Counted from the stretch's first letter, positions 1-8,705 are shown. The stretch is DNA of 37,758 nucleotides from Bacillota bacterium (GCA_023415375.1 JAEZKW010000137.1:1-37758); one strand, 5' to 3'. The notes: generated by a model from the letters alone, not told the origin. Translations and numbers: made by a program.

Positions 1-2
1 CA

Positions 3-239
3 CCCAAGCTAATATTCTCCCGATTGCACTGCCTTTCCAGGAAAGATACATTGACCGGTCTTTCAAACCGGTTGCTTTTAATGAATATATTGCCGCCGAT
101 TTCGACATGTATCGGCAAAAGGCGGCGAAATCGATTCGGTTATTCGCTGAGCCGGTTCATTTTTGAGGATGGGTTTTCAGCATCTAAATGGCTCGCCCAA
201 TTCACGGAAAAACTAATATGCGCGATGATTCGGGGGTGA
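3..239 (+). pseudogene. Decayed GGDEF-domain remnant (tentative)
   Basis: The frame beginning at base 3 reads DTLTGLSNRLLL at about 48-83, close to the opening block of GGDEF domains (DxLTGLxNRxxL). The following residues lose the pattern, and no metal-binding Asp or GGDEF signature is found. A second frame (2-175) is also open from the window edge and continues with NEYIAADFDMYRQ, which could be the next GGDEF helix after a frameshift. Alternatively that second frame is simply the C-terminus of an unrelated gene entering from the left. The stretch is too short and degraded to be an active cyclase. Its position directly upstream of an intact GGDEF protein fits a relic of a duplicated signalling gene. 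Confidence 0.35.
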
Positions 240-248
240 TAGAAACGA

Positions 249-2294
249 ATGAGCACGAAGCGCAAAATCAATAAACAAACTATTTCATCCGAAAAAGAAT
301 ACTCCCCTGAGGCTGATGACCTTGAATATACCTTTAAGGATTTGTTTGATTTGGACGAGATCCAAAAACTGCAGGATGCTTTTTCAGCGGCTACCGGAGT
401 CGCATCCATTATTACCGAACCCGACGGCACGCCAATAACAAAGTCAAGCCTTTTCAGCTGCTTATGCGAAAAAGTAATTCGAAAAACTCCAAAGGGCTTT
501 AAAAACTGTATGCTGTCCGACTCTATCGTCGGAAGTCCGAATAAGAATGGCCCGCGGATACAGAAATGCTTAAGTGCAGGACTCTTAGATGGCGGGGCAA
601 GCATCATGGTTGGGGACAAGCATATTGCCAACTGGCTCATCGGTCAGGTAATGGTCGCTGAGGCTGATATAGAAAAGATGATGCAATATGCAGACGAAAT
701 CGAGGCCGACAAGGAAGCCTATGTGGAAGCCCTGAAAAAAATTACAGTTATGTCCAAAGAGCAATTTATTAAAATTGCGGACTTCCTTTTTCTCAATGCC
801 CATCAATTGTCGGTATTGGCAGTAAAAAATGCGGAGCAAAAAGCGGAGATCCAAAGAAGGATTCGGATTGAGAAGCAACTGGCCGAAGAGAAGGAGCTTT
901 TCAGGGTCACTATACAATCCATTGGAGATGCTGTAATAACAACAGATGTTCAAGGAAGAATCACTACCCTGAACACGGTCGCTGAAAATTTAACCGGTTG
1001 GACTCAGTCGGAGGCAATTGGGGTTCCCCTTGAAAAGGTGTTCAGAATAATTAATGAAAAGACTTGCAAAAAATGTCAAAATCCTGTCGCCAAGGTTTTA
1101 AAAACGGGCAGGCAGGTTATGCTTGTAAATCATACTGTATTGATTTCAAGGGATTCTACGAAAAGGAGCATAGTAGACAGCGGAGCGCCAATTAAAGATT
1201 CAGCCGGAAATATATATGGTGTTGTTTTGGTATTTCGGGATGTAACTGAAGAAAAGCGGCAGCAAGAAAAGATTTTACATCTTAGTTATCACGACAAGCT
1301 GACCGGAATTTATAACAGGGTTTTTTTCGAAAAGGAGCTTGGGCGGCTGGAAAGAGATGGAGAATTCCCAATTTCGATTATAATGGGCGATGTCAACGGG
1401 CTTAAAATCACCAACGATATTTTTGGACATGCCGAAGGAGACAAACTGCTTAAAACAATCAGTAAAATCCTCAAAAAGTCCTGCCGGGCTCATGACATCA
1501 TCGCCCGTTGGGGCGGGGACGAATTTTCAATCATTCTTCCAAAAACCGATTATCAAACTGCGTTGAACATATGCAATACAATTAAGATGACTTGTAATGA
1601 CTTTAAGAACAATACTGTGGATCCCAGTATTGCTCTGGGACTTGATACCCAGGAAGATGCTTCCCATAGCCTGATAACGGTTATCAAAAAAGCAGAAGAC
1701 AGAATGTACCGGAACAAGCTTTTCGAAAGCAAAAGCAAGCAGAGTGGTACTGCGGCATCGCTGCAAAGAACCTTGTTTGAAAAAAGCTATGAAACCGAAG
1801 AACATGCTTTAAGGTTAATCGACATATCCCAAAAAATCGGACGCGCCTTGGGATTACACGAAAACGATTTGGATGACCTCCAACTCCTTGCCAGCTTGCA
1901 TGACATTGGAAAAGGTGCTATTTCAGACACTATTTTGGCAAAGCCAGGCAAACTTACCGAAGATGAATGGGAGGAAATGAAGAGGCACTCCGAAATCGGA
2001 TACAGAATCGCTCAATCCGCTCTTGAGCTTTCACATATATCCGAGTATATACTTTGTCACCATGAGCGGTGGGACGGAACCGGATACCCTCAAGGCAGAA
2101 AAGGCGAAGAAATACCCCTGCTTTCAAGGATTATTTCAATTGCCGATTCCTATGACGTCATGACAAACATCAGGTCTTATAAGAACAAAATGACAGTGGA
2201 GCAGTCCCTGAAAGAAATCCGGCGGTGCTCGGGAACCCAGTTTGACCCGGCATTGGTTGAATTATTCCTTATGTTGATGTCACCTAAAGAGTAG
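249..2294 (+). CDS. PocR-PAS-GGDEF-HD-GYP cyclic-di-GMP signalling protein
   Basis: This 681-residue soluble protein combines a sensory half with both c-di-GMP synthesis and degradation modules. Residues about 30-200 are a PocR-type ligand-binding domain with several cysteines. Residues about 215-335 are a PAS domain. Residues about 345-495 are GGDEF, with an intact GGDEF signature at 422-426 and an RxxD inhibitory site (RAHD, 413-416) spaced correctly. Residues about 510-675 are HD-GYP, with HDIGK at 551-555 and HHERWDGTGYP at 604-614. All catalytic signatures are present, so both activities are plausible and would have to be switched by the sensor domains (inference). PocR domains bind small metabolites in known regulators, but the ligand here is unknown. 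A GGGGTGAT stretch precedes the ATG. No transmembrane segment is seen. Confidence 0.93.
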   Translation: MSTKRKINKQTISSEKEYSPEADDLEYTFKDLFDLDEIQKLQDAFSAATGVASIITEPDGTPITKSSLFSCLCEKVIRKTPKGFKNCMLSDSIVGSPNKNGPRIQKCLSAGLLDGGASIMVGDKHIANWLIGQVMVAEADIEKMMQYADEIEADKEAYVEALKKITVMSKEQFIKIADFLFLNAHQLSVLAVKNAEQKAEIQRRIRIEKQLAEEKELFRVTIQSIGDAVITTDVQGRITTLNTVAENLTGWTQSEAIGVPLEKVFRIINEKTCKKCQNPVAKVLKTGRQVMLVNHTVLISRDSTKRSIVDSGAPIKDSAGNIYGVVLVFRDVTEEKRQQEKILHLSYHDKLTGIYNRVFFEKELGRLERDGEFPISIIMGDVNGLKITNDIFGHAEGDKLLKTISKILKKSCRAHDIIARWGGDEFSIILPKTDYQTALNICNTIKMTCNDFKNNTVDPSIALGLDTQEDASHSLITVIKKAEDRMYRNKLFESKSKQSGTAASLQRTLFEKSYETEEHALRLIDISQKIGRALGLHENDLDDLQLLASLHDIGKGAISDTILAKPGKLTEDEWEEMKRHSEIGYRIAQSALELSHISEYILCHHERWDGTGYPQGRKGEEIPLLSRIISIADSYDVMTNIRSYKNKMTVEQSLKEIRRCSGTQFDPALVELFLMLMSPKE

Positions 2295-2350
2295 GATGTT
2301 ATGGACAAGTGTATCTATCGGGTGATAAAAATATCCAGGAGGTGTATAGA

Positions 2351-2755
2351 TTGACAATTGAATGGACGGAAGATTTGAGCGTGGGTATCAAAGAAATCGA
2401 TGATCAGCACAAGGAGTTGTTCAATCAGATTAATCAGCTATTGGATGCTTGTAATCAAAACAAAGGGAAAGAAACAGTCGGAAAAATTATTGATTTCTTA
2501 GGTAAATATGTCATCGAGCATTTCAGTTGTGAAGAAGAACAAATGAAAAAGTTTAATTATCCTGATTATGCAAGTCATAAAGCGCATCATAGCGAATTTA
2601 TCAAAAGCTTTACCGATTTAAAAGCCAGATTTGATACTGATGGGCCGGGAGCTCATATTGTCATCCTGACCAACCGGGTGGTGGTAGGATGGTTAAATAG
2701 CCATATTCGTAATATTGATAAATTATTGGGGACTTACTTAAAAACCAAGAGGTAG
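2351..2755 (+). CDS. Bacteriohemerythrin, first of a tandem pair
   Basis: This is a small four-helix hemerythrin-like protein of about 134 residues. The di-iron ligands are all visible: His in DDQH, HxxxE in HFSCEEE, the His pair in HKAHH, and HxxxxD in HIRNID. The reading frame is open further upstream, but a perfect AGGAGGT at 2337-2343 lies seven bases before a TTG at 2351. The resulting N-terminus (TIEWTEDLSVG) matches the usual bacteriohemerythrin start, so I chose TTG. Proteins of this family bind O2 reversibly or sense oxygen and iron. This copy lies between a c-di-GMP protein and a second hemerythrin, which suggests a redox input to this signalling region (inference). Confidence 0.9.
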   Translation: MTIEWTEDLSVGIKEIDDQHKELFNQINQLLDACNQNKGKETVGKIIDFLGKYVIEHFSCEEEQMKKFNYPDYASHKAHHSEFIKSFTDLKARFDTDGPGAHIVILTNRVVVGWLNSHIRNIDKLLGTYLKTKR

Positions 2756-2783
2756 TCAACATAATATGAAAGGGGTATCCAAT

Positions 2784-3188
2784 TTGGCCATACAATGGAA
2801 TTCCAGTTTGACAACGGGTGTAGCTGAAATTGATAATCAGCATCAGGGACTCATCAAGGGTATTAACAATCTTTTAGATGCTATGCGCGAAGGTAATGGG
2901 AAGGAAACGATTGAAAAGGTCATTTCGTTTTTAGATGAATATGTGGTCATTCATTTTGGAACAGAAGAAAAATATATGGCCCAATATAATTACCCGGAAT
3001 TTTCGAGTCATAAGGAACAACATCAAAGTTTTATAATTTGTTTTAATAATTTAAAAAAGGAATTGGAAAGTGTAGGACCGACTTCGGCATTGGTCATTCA
3101 AACTCAACGTAAACTATCCGAATGGTGGGAAAATCATATCTTGCTAATTGATAAGGAGTTAGGGGGGTATTTAAAAAGCAAGTTCTAA
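2784..3188 (+). CDS. Bacteriohemerythrin, second of a tandem pair
   Basis: This is a second hemerythrin of about 134 residues, a paralogue of the gene 28 bases upstream. The ligand set is complete: DNQH, HFGTEE, HKEQH and HILLID. An ATG at 2766 is in frame, but AAAGGGG at 2769-2775 is well placed for the TTG at 2784. That start gives the conserved N-terminus AIQWNSSLTTGVAEID, mirroring the TTG start of the neighbour. The pair looks like a local duplication that has since diverged. The two are probably co-transcribed and bind O2 or other small oxidants through a di-iron centre, which is family knowledge and not shown here. Confidence 0.88.
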   Translation: MAIQWNSSLTTGVAEIDNQHQGLIKGINNLLDAMREGNGKETIEKVISFLDEYVVIHFGTEEKYMAQYNYPEFSSHKEQHQSFIICFNNLKKELESVGPTSALVIQTQRKLSEWWENHILLIDKELGGYLKSKF

Positions 3189-3202
3189 TTTTAGTTGTTA
3201 CA

Positions 3203-3473
3203 GTCAATGATATGTCCGAAATAGCTGAATATGTGCTGACGCATCATGAAAGATGGGATGGTCAAGGATATCCGAAAGGGTTAAAAGGAGAGGCAATTCC
3301 ATTTCAATCTAGGATAATCAATATTGCCGACGCTTATGATGCCATGACCAATGAAAGAAGCTACCGAAAAACTTTATCGCCATCGGAAGCGAGTGGAGTT
3401 GCAAAAAAATGCCGGAATCCAATTTGACCCGGAGTTGGTAAAGTTTTTTTGTGGAGAGAGTATTGACTCGTAA
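3203..3473 (+). pseudogene. Truncated, frameshifted HD-GYP domain fragment
   Basis: The frame at 3212-3427 reads AEYVLTHHERWDGQGYP and continues through the C-terminal part of an HD-GYP domain, closely resembling residues 598-650 of the protein encoded at 249-2294. The N-terminal half, including the HD motif, is absent. A frameshift in the A7 run at 3403-3409 sends the reading into a stop. In the +1 frame the domain resumes as NAGIQFDPELVKFF and ends at the TAA at 3471-3473. This is the tail of a broken second copy of a c-di-GMP phosphodiesterase gene. It overlaps nothing functional and directly follows the hemerythrin pair, so the ancestral order may have been two rounds of signalling gene plus hemerythrin. 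Confidence 0.85.
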
Positions 3474-3685
3474 AGATGATTCAAAGATCTTATAATTTAC
3501 AGACCTCTACAACCTCGGTGGGTGTGAAGAACGAACATGCCGGGGAAAAATTATATTGCTAGTATCGATGATTGACCATGTATTCATCTAAAACATTATC
3601 CTCTGTATTATCAGTAAAATAAACAAAATTCCCCAATCGGTGTTATTCTTACTTCAAACCCCTCAGTACAATACTTCGTTCCCTA

Positions 3686-3751
3686 TACTTTATCAGGCTT
3701 TTTAAAAAGTATACCGGTTTATCTCCTACAGAGTTCAGGCAACAAAACTGA
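3686..3751 (+). pseudogene. C-terminal relic of an AraC-family regulator
   Basis: One frame reads YFIRLFKKYTGLSPTEFRQQ followed by Asn and a stop at 3749-3751. This is the second helix-turn-helix tail typical of AraC/XylS regulators (YFxRxFKKxxGxSPxxFR). Upstream of 3686 the frame breaks, and only a garbled NPSVQYF in another frame hints at more. The rest of the gene is missing, so it is a deletion remnant with no expected function. Confidence 0.75.
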
Positions 3752-3794
3752 CATTTTTCAGGGATAAACCTTAAAATAATTCATTAAATTAATG

Positions 3795-3849
3795 AGGATG
3801 ATCGTGTATTGTTTAATTAAAGCACGAGAACATCCTTATTTTTCTTTTT
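3795..3849 (+). terminator. Terminator-like hairpin
   Basis: AGGATG-A-TCGTG at 3795-3806 pairs with CACGA-GAA-CATCCT at 3823-3836 across a 16-base loop. A T-rich tail (TTATTTTTCTTTTT) follows. It would insulate the receiver gene at 3886 from upstream transcription. Confidence 0.6.
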
Positions 3850-3885
3850 AGATATTATTACAACTTTGTTTTAGGCGGGAAAGAT

Positions 3886-4254
3886 ATGAAGCATATTTCA
3901 GTATTAATCGTTGAGGATTCCCGGTATTCGGCGGATATCAATGTAAGACAGATTAAAAAAGCCGGATACAAGGTGGATTTCCGAATAGTGGCCAGTAAAG
4001 CGGAATTGCAAAAAGAACTTTCCGAAAAGAAATGGGATTTGATTTTGAGTGATAATTCCATGCCCAACTTTAACGCTCTGCAAGCGTTGGAAGTGCGGAA
4101 TGAGGTAAACCGGAATATCCCATTTATTATTGTCTCGGAACATATTGCGGATAATGAAGTTAAAGAAGCTTTTCTAAATGGGTGTAGCGCTTATATCCCT
4201 AAAGCAAATTTAGCGGAACTATCTGTAATCATTAATAAAATATTTTCATTTTGA
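3886..4254 (+). CDS. Stand-alone response-regulator receiver protein
   Basis: This 122-residue protein consists of a single receiver (REC) domain with no output domain. The acidic pocket (ED at 10-11), the phospho-acceptor Asp56 in LSDNSMP, the conserved Ser84 and the Lys106 in YIPKA are all present, so it should accept phosphate from a histidine kinase. The DNSMP sequence differs from the more usual DxxMP of CheY and resembles receivers paired with hybrid kinases. A GGCGGGAA ribosome site precedes the ATG. The nearest kinase in the window is CheA at 10213. Whether it feeds that system or an unlinked kinase cannot be told. The next gene encodes a GGDEF-EAL protein, a possible downstream target. 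Confidence 0.85.
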   Translation: MKHISVLIVEDSRYSADINVRQIKKAGYKVDFRIVASKAELQKELSEKKWDLILSDNSMPNFNALQALEVRNEVNRNIPFIIVSEHIADNEVKEAFLNGCSAYIPKANLAELSVIINKIFSF

Positions 4255-4337
4255 TTGAAAGAAGTGTTTAAAGCTGGGGTTTAACAACCAGATTCATACT
4301 ATGCTAAGGCTTACCCTTGCTTCCACAGAGGTGTACC

Positions 4338-6014
4338 ATGAACGCTCAACAAAATACTAAACAGATTAACAAGCAATGTAACTTATTTTCAAGGGCTTTT
4401 TCCAAATATAGCTCATATAACTCTATCGCCGGCCGGATTGCTTCCATTTATATATTGATCAGTTTGTTATGGATTCTTCTTTCCGACAAGATGCTATATT
4501 TGTTGATTAACGAGGAAAAGTTGGTAGCGGTTATCAGCATCATCAAAGGTTGGTTATTTGTTTTGGCAACCGGCGCCATCATTTATGCGCTGATTAAATG
4601 CTCTTTAAAAAAGGTCCAGGCAGCGGAAAATGCCCTAAAAAATAGCTACGAAGATACATGCCATCATCTAAACGAACTGTTGGAAAGCCAGCAAAAACTT
4701 TGGGAAAGCGAAGAAAAATTACATTATTTAGCCTATCATGATCCATTGACAGGATTACCTAATAAACTCAACTTATTTGAGCGCCTCACCCAATATTTTA
4801 CTAGTGGCAACGATCATAAATCGGCGCTATTCTTTATCAATTTAGATAATTTTAAACGTGTAAACGATGCGTTAGGGCAATCTTTTGGCGATCAGTTCAT
4901 GATACTAATTAGTAAACGGCTTGAAACTTTGATAAGCGGCGGCGGATCGCTTTATCGATTGAATGGTGACGAATTTGTAATGTTTGTAGAAAGTATCGGT
5001 CAGGTAGAGCAGCTTGAACGTATGGCAATAAAAATTCTCGAGGGATTTATAGAGCCATTTCTATTCGATGATAGCATTATATATTTATCCGTAAGCATTG
5101 GGATATCAATCTTTCCGGAACATGGAATCTGTTCCGAAGAATTGTTGAAATGCGCCCAAATTGCCATGTACAAAGCAAAAAACCTGGGAAAAAAACGCTA
5201 TATCATATTCGACCCAACTTTGAATGAAATCATTGCTGAAAGGATAAGGATCGAAAAATATTTACACAGTGCTTTGGACAATAACGAGTTTGAATTGTGT
5301 TATCAACCTCAAGTCGACTTGGAAACAGGAAAGATAGCCGGGTTTGAGGCGTTGTTGCGGTGGGACAATCCTTACTTAGGTAAAATATCTCCGGAAAGGT
5401 TTATCAAAATAGCCGAGGAGAACCAATTAATCATTCCTATCGGTAAATGGGTTTTACAAAACGCCTGTAACTTTTTAGGCGAACTTCAGCAACAGGGGTA
5501 TAAAAATCTTTCGGTTTCGGTGAATCTTTCAATTTTACAATTGATGCAAAATGATTTTGTGGATACAGTGTTTCAACTTCTTAAATCCGCAAACGTTGCC
5601 CCGCAATTCCTGGAGTTGGAAATCACCGAATCCTTACTGATGGAATCCTTCGACTTAGTCGGTTGTACGTTGAAAAAATTGAAAGAAAAAGGGATTAAGA
5701 TTGCCCTGGATGATTTTGGAAAGGGCTATTCATCCCTTAATTATCTTAAACAATTACCCATCTCCACGCTGAAAATTGATAAGACCTTTATTGATACGAT
5801 TACTCCCGGAGGAAATGACAAATCCCTCATCGAGCCGGTAATTTTGCTGGGACAAATGCTTGAATTATGCGTAATTGCCGAAGGCGTTGAAACCCCAGAG
5901 CAGCTTGAATACCTTATAAAGCATAAATGCGACCGTATCCAAGGATATTTATTTAGTAAACCGGTTGCCCAATCAGAAGTGCTGGAGCTACTTATTGATA
6001 GTAAGAAATTATAA
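4338..6014 (+). CDS. Membrane GGDEF-EAL protein, probable c-di-GMP phosphodiesterase
   Basis: The protein is about 558 residues if started at the ATG at 4338, which has AGAGGTG just upstream; the frame is open from 4317. Two hydrophobic segments near the N-terminus (about residues 33-57 and 64-86) anchor it in the membrane, followed by a coiled-coil-like linker. The GGDEF domain looks degenerate: the first metal-binding Asp is Asn (FINLDNFK), and the signature reads NGDEF instead of GGDEF. The EAL domain keeps its catalytic set: EALLRW, VNLS, EITE, DDFGKGYSS, KIDK, AEGVE and QGY. I therefore infer a phosphodiesterase with a non-cyclising GGDEF domain that may bind GTP as a regulator. Only two membrane segments and little extracytoplasmic loop are present. 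Confidence 0.9.
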   Translation: MNAQQNTKQINKQCNLFSRAFSKYSSYNSIAGRIASIYILISLLWILLSDKMLYLLINEEKLVAVISIIKGWLFVLATGAIIYALIKCSLKKVQAAENALKNSYEDTCHHLNELLESQQKLWESEEKLHYLAYHDPLTGLPNKLNLFERLTQYFTSGNDHKSALFFINLDNFKRVNDALGQSFGDQFMILISKRLETLISGGGSLYRLNGDEFVMFVESIGQVEQLERMAIKILEGFIEPFLFDDSIIYLSVSIGISIFPEHGICSEELLKCAQIAMYKAKNLGKKRYIIFDPTLNEIIAERIRIEKYLHSALDNNEFELCYQPQVDLETGKIAGFEALLRWDNPYLGKISPERFIKIAEENQLIIPIGKWVLQNACNFLGELQQQGYKNLSVSVNLSILQLMQNDFVDTVFQLLKSANVAPQFLELEITESLLMESFDLVGCTLKKLKEKGIKIALDDFGKGYSSLNYLKQLPISTLKIDKTFIDTITPGGNDKSLIEPVILLGQMLELCVIAEGVETPEQLEYLIKHKCDRIQGYLFSKPVAQSEVLELLIDSKKL

Positions 6015-6033
6015 AATTCGGGGAGACGGTTTA

Positions 6034-6165
6034 ATTGAGCTTCAAAGAGGCAAGTTTTTAACTTTTTTACCGGGGGAGGAGATTTACGATCTGTATAAAG
6101 GCATTATTGACTATTATGGAAAGGTTTTGTACCCGCATGGGAACGCTGGAAAAATAAAAATTTGA
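6034..6165 (+). pseudogene. N-terminal relic of a cheW gene
   Basis: The frame reads ELQRGKFLTFLPGEEIYDLY and continues for about 25 more residues to a stop at 6163-6165. This matches the first 45 residues of the intact CheW at 12672, which starts EAQGGKYLTFALSNETYG. No start codon with a ribosome site remains, and the other two thirds of the gene are gone. The relic lies just before an MCP gene, as the intact cheW does at 12672-13169, so it records an old duplication of a cheW-MCP unit. Confidence 0.7.
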
Positions 6166-6184
6166 CCGGATGGGAGTGTTTCTA

Positions 6185-7837
6185 ATGAAAAATAATATTA
6201 AATTAAGTACCCGAATTATCCTGGGGTTTGGATGTATGTTGCTAATCGTTATAGGTTTGATTATAATTTCGGTTTATAATATACATCAGATCAATTTAAA
6301 ATTGCAAGAGTTATCGGTGAATACGGAAAAGATCATGATGGTTGATACGATCAGACAGTCAATGTATAGGGTCGTACTGACCACACGGGGGACGATGATA
6401 TTTAGCGATCCTGCCATCCTGGAACTGGAGAGCAATGAGAAAAAGGCGGCTCGCGCGGCAATGGAGGAAGCGCGGAAATCCCTATCGGATAAGCTCCCCT
6501 TGGCTGAGGATGAAAAAGCCATTTTCCAAAGTCTGCAGGAGAATATGACTCAGGCCCTGCCTTTCAATAATCAAGTGGCGAAATTGGCGCAATCCCGTAA
6601 ATTCACTGAAGCGGCCGTAGTGCTAGGGAACCAATCCGATCCAATTACCAGGGAAGGCTTGGCTTTGATTCAAAAGTTTGTCGATGTTACGCAAAAACGC
6701 GAATATGAGATCAAACAGAGCGCCTTTCAGACCTATAAAAATTCATTTCAGTTATTATTGACAATCGGAGTATTTTTTACCATATTGGCCCTTGGAATTG
6801 CCTTATTTATTACCCGCAGTATTACCAGGCCCGTAAATAAGATCGCCAATGCTCTTAATGAAAGCGCTAGTCAAGTTGCGGCGGCCTCCAACCAACTTTC
6901 GTCAACTGCCCAACAATTATCCCAGGGCAGCACCGAACAAGCCTCGGCCATCGAAGAGACCTCGTCAACCTTACAGGAATCCGCCTCAATGTTGCAGCAA
7001 AATACCGGCAATACCAAACAAGCGGCCCAGTTATCCGAGCAGGCAAAGACTTCAGCCGATAAAGGCAACAGCGAGATGCAGGAAATGATGGGCTCGATGC
7101 AGGAGATTAAAAAATCCAGCGACCAGATAGCTAAAATAATTAAAGTTATCGATGATATTGCGTTTCAAACTAACATTCTTGCCTTAAACGCCGCCATTGA
7201 AGCGGCCCGGGCTGGCGAAGCCGGAATGGGTTTCGCGGTAGTGGCGGAGGAAGTGCGGAATCTGGCCCAGCGAAGCGCCCAGGCTGCCAAGGATACCACG
7301 GCCATTATCGAATCCAATATTGAACTTTCCAATAAAGGGGTAACGGTTGCCGAGAGAGTTAGGGAAGCTTTAAATGAAATAACCGCACAGGCGAAAAAGG
7401 TCAGCGAATTAATGGAGGAGATCTCCGCCGCCAGCCAGGAGCAGGCCCAGGGAGTGGAGCAGGTCAATAAAGCCATGGCCCAGATGGAAACGGTTACCCA
7501 GCAAAATGCGGCCAGTGCCGAAGAGAGCGCTTCGGCAGCCGAAGAGTTAAGCGCCCAGGCTGAAAGTATGCGAAAAATTATCCAGGACCTTTCACAACTG
7601 GTTCATGGCAAGGCAAGTACTTTACAAGCCCAATCAGATTTTCCCAATAACGGGGCATATCATTTAACTCATCACCCCGGCCAAACGGCCAAGACGATAG
7701 GCGCGGTTCACCAGTCATTGCCAAGATTGGATCAGGTTCATCCCAATCATTTATTGCCGGAACAGGCGGATAAAAAAACCAAGGTGATTTCTCCGGAAGA
7801 TGTCATTCCGCTGGAAAAAGATCCGCGTCAGTTTTAA
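6185..7837 (+). CDS. Methyl-accepting chemotaxis protein (MCP 1)
   Basis: This is a 550-residue transmembrane chemoreceptor. TM1 lies at about 11-31, a roughly 155-residue helical sensor domain of the 4HB type follows, TM2 is at about 189-209, and a short HAMP start (RSITRPVNKI, 211-220) leads into the cytoplasmic signalling rod. The hairpin tip is canonical (FQTNILALNAAIEAARAG, then EVRNLAQRSAQAAKDT). The Gln/Glu-rich flanks are typical methylation regions. After a variable linker the protein ends in DVIPLEKDPRQF, which is shared with MCP 2 and ends in Phe like CheR-tethering tails. I chose the ATG at 6185 (GGGAG eight bases upstream) over the ATG at 6170. Only three bases separate it from cheR. 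The ligand is unknown. Confidence 0.95.
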   Translation: MKNNIKLSTRIILGFGCMLLIVIGLIIISVYNIHQINLKLQELSVNTEKIMMVDTIRQSMYRVVLTTRGTMIFSDPAILELESNEKKAARAAMEEARKSLSDKLPLAEDEKAIFQSLQENMTQALPFNNQVAKLAQSRKFTEAAVVLGNQSDPITREGLALIQKFVDVTQKREYEIKQSAFQTYKNSFQLLLTIGVFFTILALGIALFITRSITRPVNKIANALNESASQVAAASNQLSSTAQQLSQGSTEQASAIEETSSTLQESASMLQQNTGNTKQAAQLSEQAKTSADKGNSEMQEMMGSMQEIKKSSDQIAKIIKVIDDIAFQTNILALNAAIEAARAGEAGMGFAVVAEEVRNLAQRSAQAAKDTTAIIESNIELSNKGVTVAERVREALNEITAQAKKVSELMEEISAASQEQAQGVEQVNKAMAQMETVTQQNAASAEESASAAEELSAQAESMRKIIQDLSQLVHGKASTLQAQSDFPNNGAYHLTHHPGQTAKTIGAVHQSLPRLDQVHPNHLLPEQADKKTKVISPEDVIPLEKDPRQF

Positions 7838-7840
7838 ACC

Positions 7841-8650
7841 ATGATTACCATGACCGATATTCAATACGAAAAATTTCGCGCTCTGATATTCGATAATTGC
7901 GGAATTCAAACGAAACGGCAAATGGTTGAAGGCAAGCTGGATGGGCTGTTACGTAAGAATAACCTGGATTCTTGCGATGAATATTTCCAGCTTTTAACTA
8001 CAGGGGCGAATAAACAATACTGGGTGGAGTTTGTTAATGAAATTACCGTTCATCATTCCAGCTTTTTCAGGGAAAATAACCACTTTGAGTTTATTCGCAG
8101 CCAGCTGCGGTTAATCTTTGAAAAAAATGAGCGGATCTTAAAAAACAACGAAGTCCGGCTCTGGAGCGCCGGGTGTTCAACCGGTGAAGAGCCGTATACT
8201 CTAGGTATGGTTTTAAGGGAATGGCTACCCCCGGAGATAGCCATTCGAATACTGGCAACGGATATCAGCCATTATACAGTGGCCGCTGCCCAAAGCGGGC
8301 AATATCCGCTTACGATTAAAAAAGATATGGATCCGTACTTTCTGACACAGTATTTTAATCGCAATGAAGAGTTTTATGAAGTCAAGGCCAGTGTCAAAGA
8401 GTTAATCACGTTTAGACAGTTTAACTTAATGGATCCGTTTCCGTTTCAAAGTACGTTCGATATTATTTTTTGCCGCAATGTCATGATTTATTTTAATGCG
8501 GAAATACAACAACAACTGGTGCAAAAATTTCACGAGGTTCTGGCTCCCGGAGGATTGATGTTTATCGGGCATTCCGAGAGCCTGCTTAATAAACAATATA
8601 GTTTTCAATATTTAGAGCCTACGATTTATTTGAAACAAGGAAAGTTATGA
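7841..8650 (+). CDS. cheR: Chemoreceptor glutamate methyltransferase CheR
   Basis: This 269-residue protein has an N-terminal CheR helical domain and a Rossmann methyltransferase domain. It transfers methyl groups from S-adenosylmethionine to glutamates on MCPs. The SAM-binding motif WSAGCSTGEEPYT lies around residues 108-120, and the FDIIFCRNVMIYF block is typical of CheR. The usual N-E pair before SFFR is replaced by two His (TVHHSSFFRE), a mild departure close to the active-site face. The gene starts three bases after the MCP stop without an obvious ribosome site, so translation is probably coupled. It forms a run with cheB and cheY downstream. Confidence 0.95.
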   Translation: MITMTDIQYEKFRALIFDNCGIQTKRQMVEGKLDGLLRKNNLDSCDEYFQLLTTGANKQYWVEFVNEITVHHSSFFRENNHFEFIRSQLRLIFEKNERILKNNEVRLWSAGCSTGEEPYTLGMVLREWLPPEIAIRILATDISHYTVAAAQSGQYPLTIKKDMDPYFLTQYFNRNEEFYEVKASVKELITFRQFNLMDPFPFQSTFDIIFCRNVMIYFNAEIQQQLVQKFHEVLAPGGLMFIGHSESLLNKQYSFQYLEPTIYLKQGKL

Positions 8651-8705
8651 TCATAAAAAGCGGGAGTGGCAAAGTTGACTTGCAAAAACAACGAAATCAG
8701 AGAAG

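Larger units (their letters stand above)
3474..3885 (+). other. Gene-free stretch with relic and terminator
   Basis: This 412-base AT-rich stretch has no intact gene. It holds the end of an AraC-type coding relic (3686-3751) and a terminator-like hairpin (3795-3849). Nothing else is recognised between 3474 and about 3650. Confidence 0.6.

Noticed and set aside
5965..6165. A small gene of 66 residues starting at an ATG inside the GGDEF-EAL gene
   Set aside because: The ATG lies in the wrong frame of the upstream gene without a ribosome site. Only the part after 6034 is protein-like, and it is a cheW relic.
7165..7476. Open frames on the opposite strand of both MCP signalling domains
   Set aside because: They mirror the Ala/Glu-rich MCP coding frame in both copies, lack ribosome sites and have no recognisable domain. 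They are shadows of the real genes.
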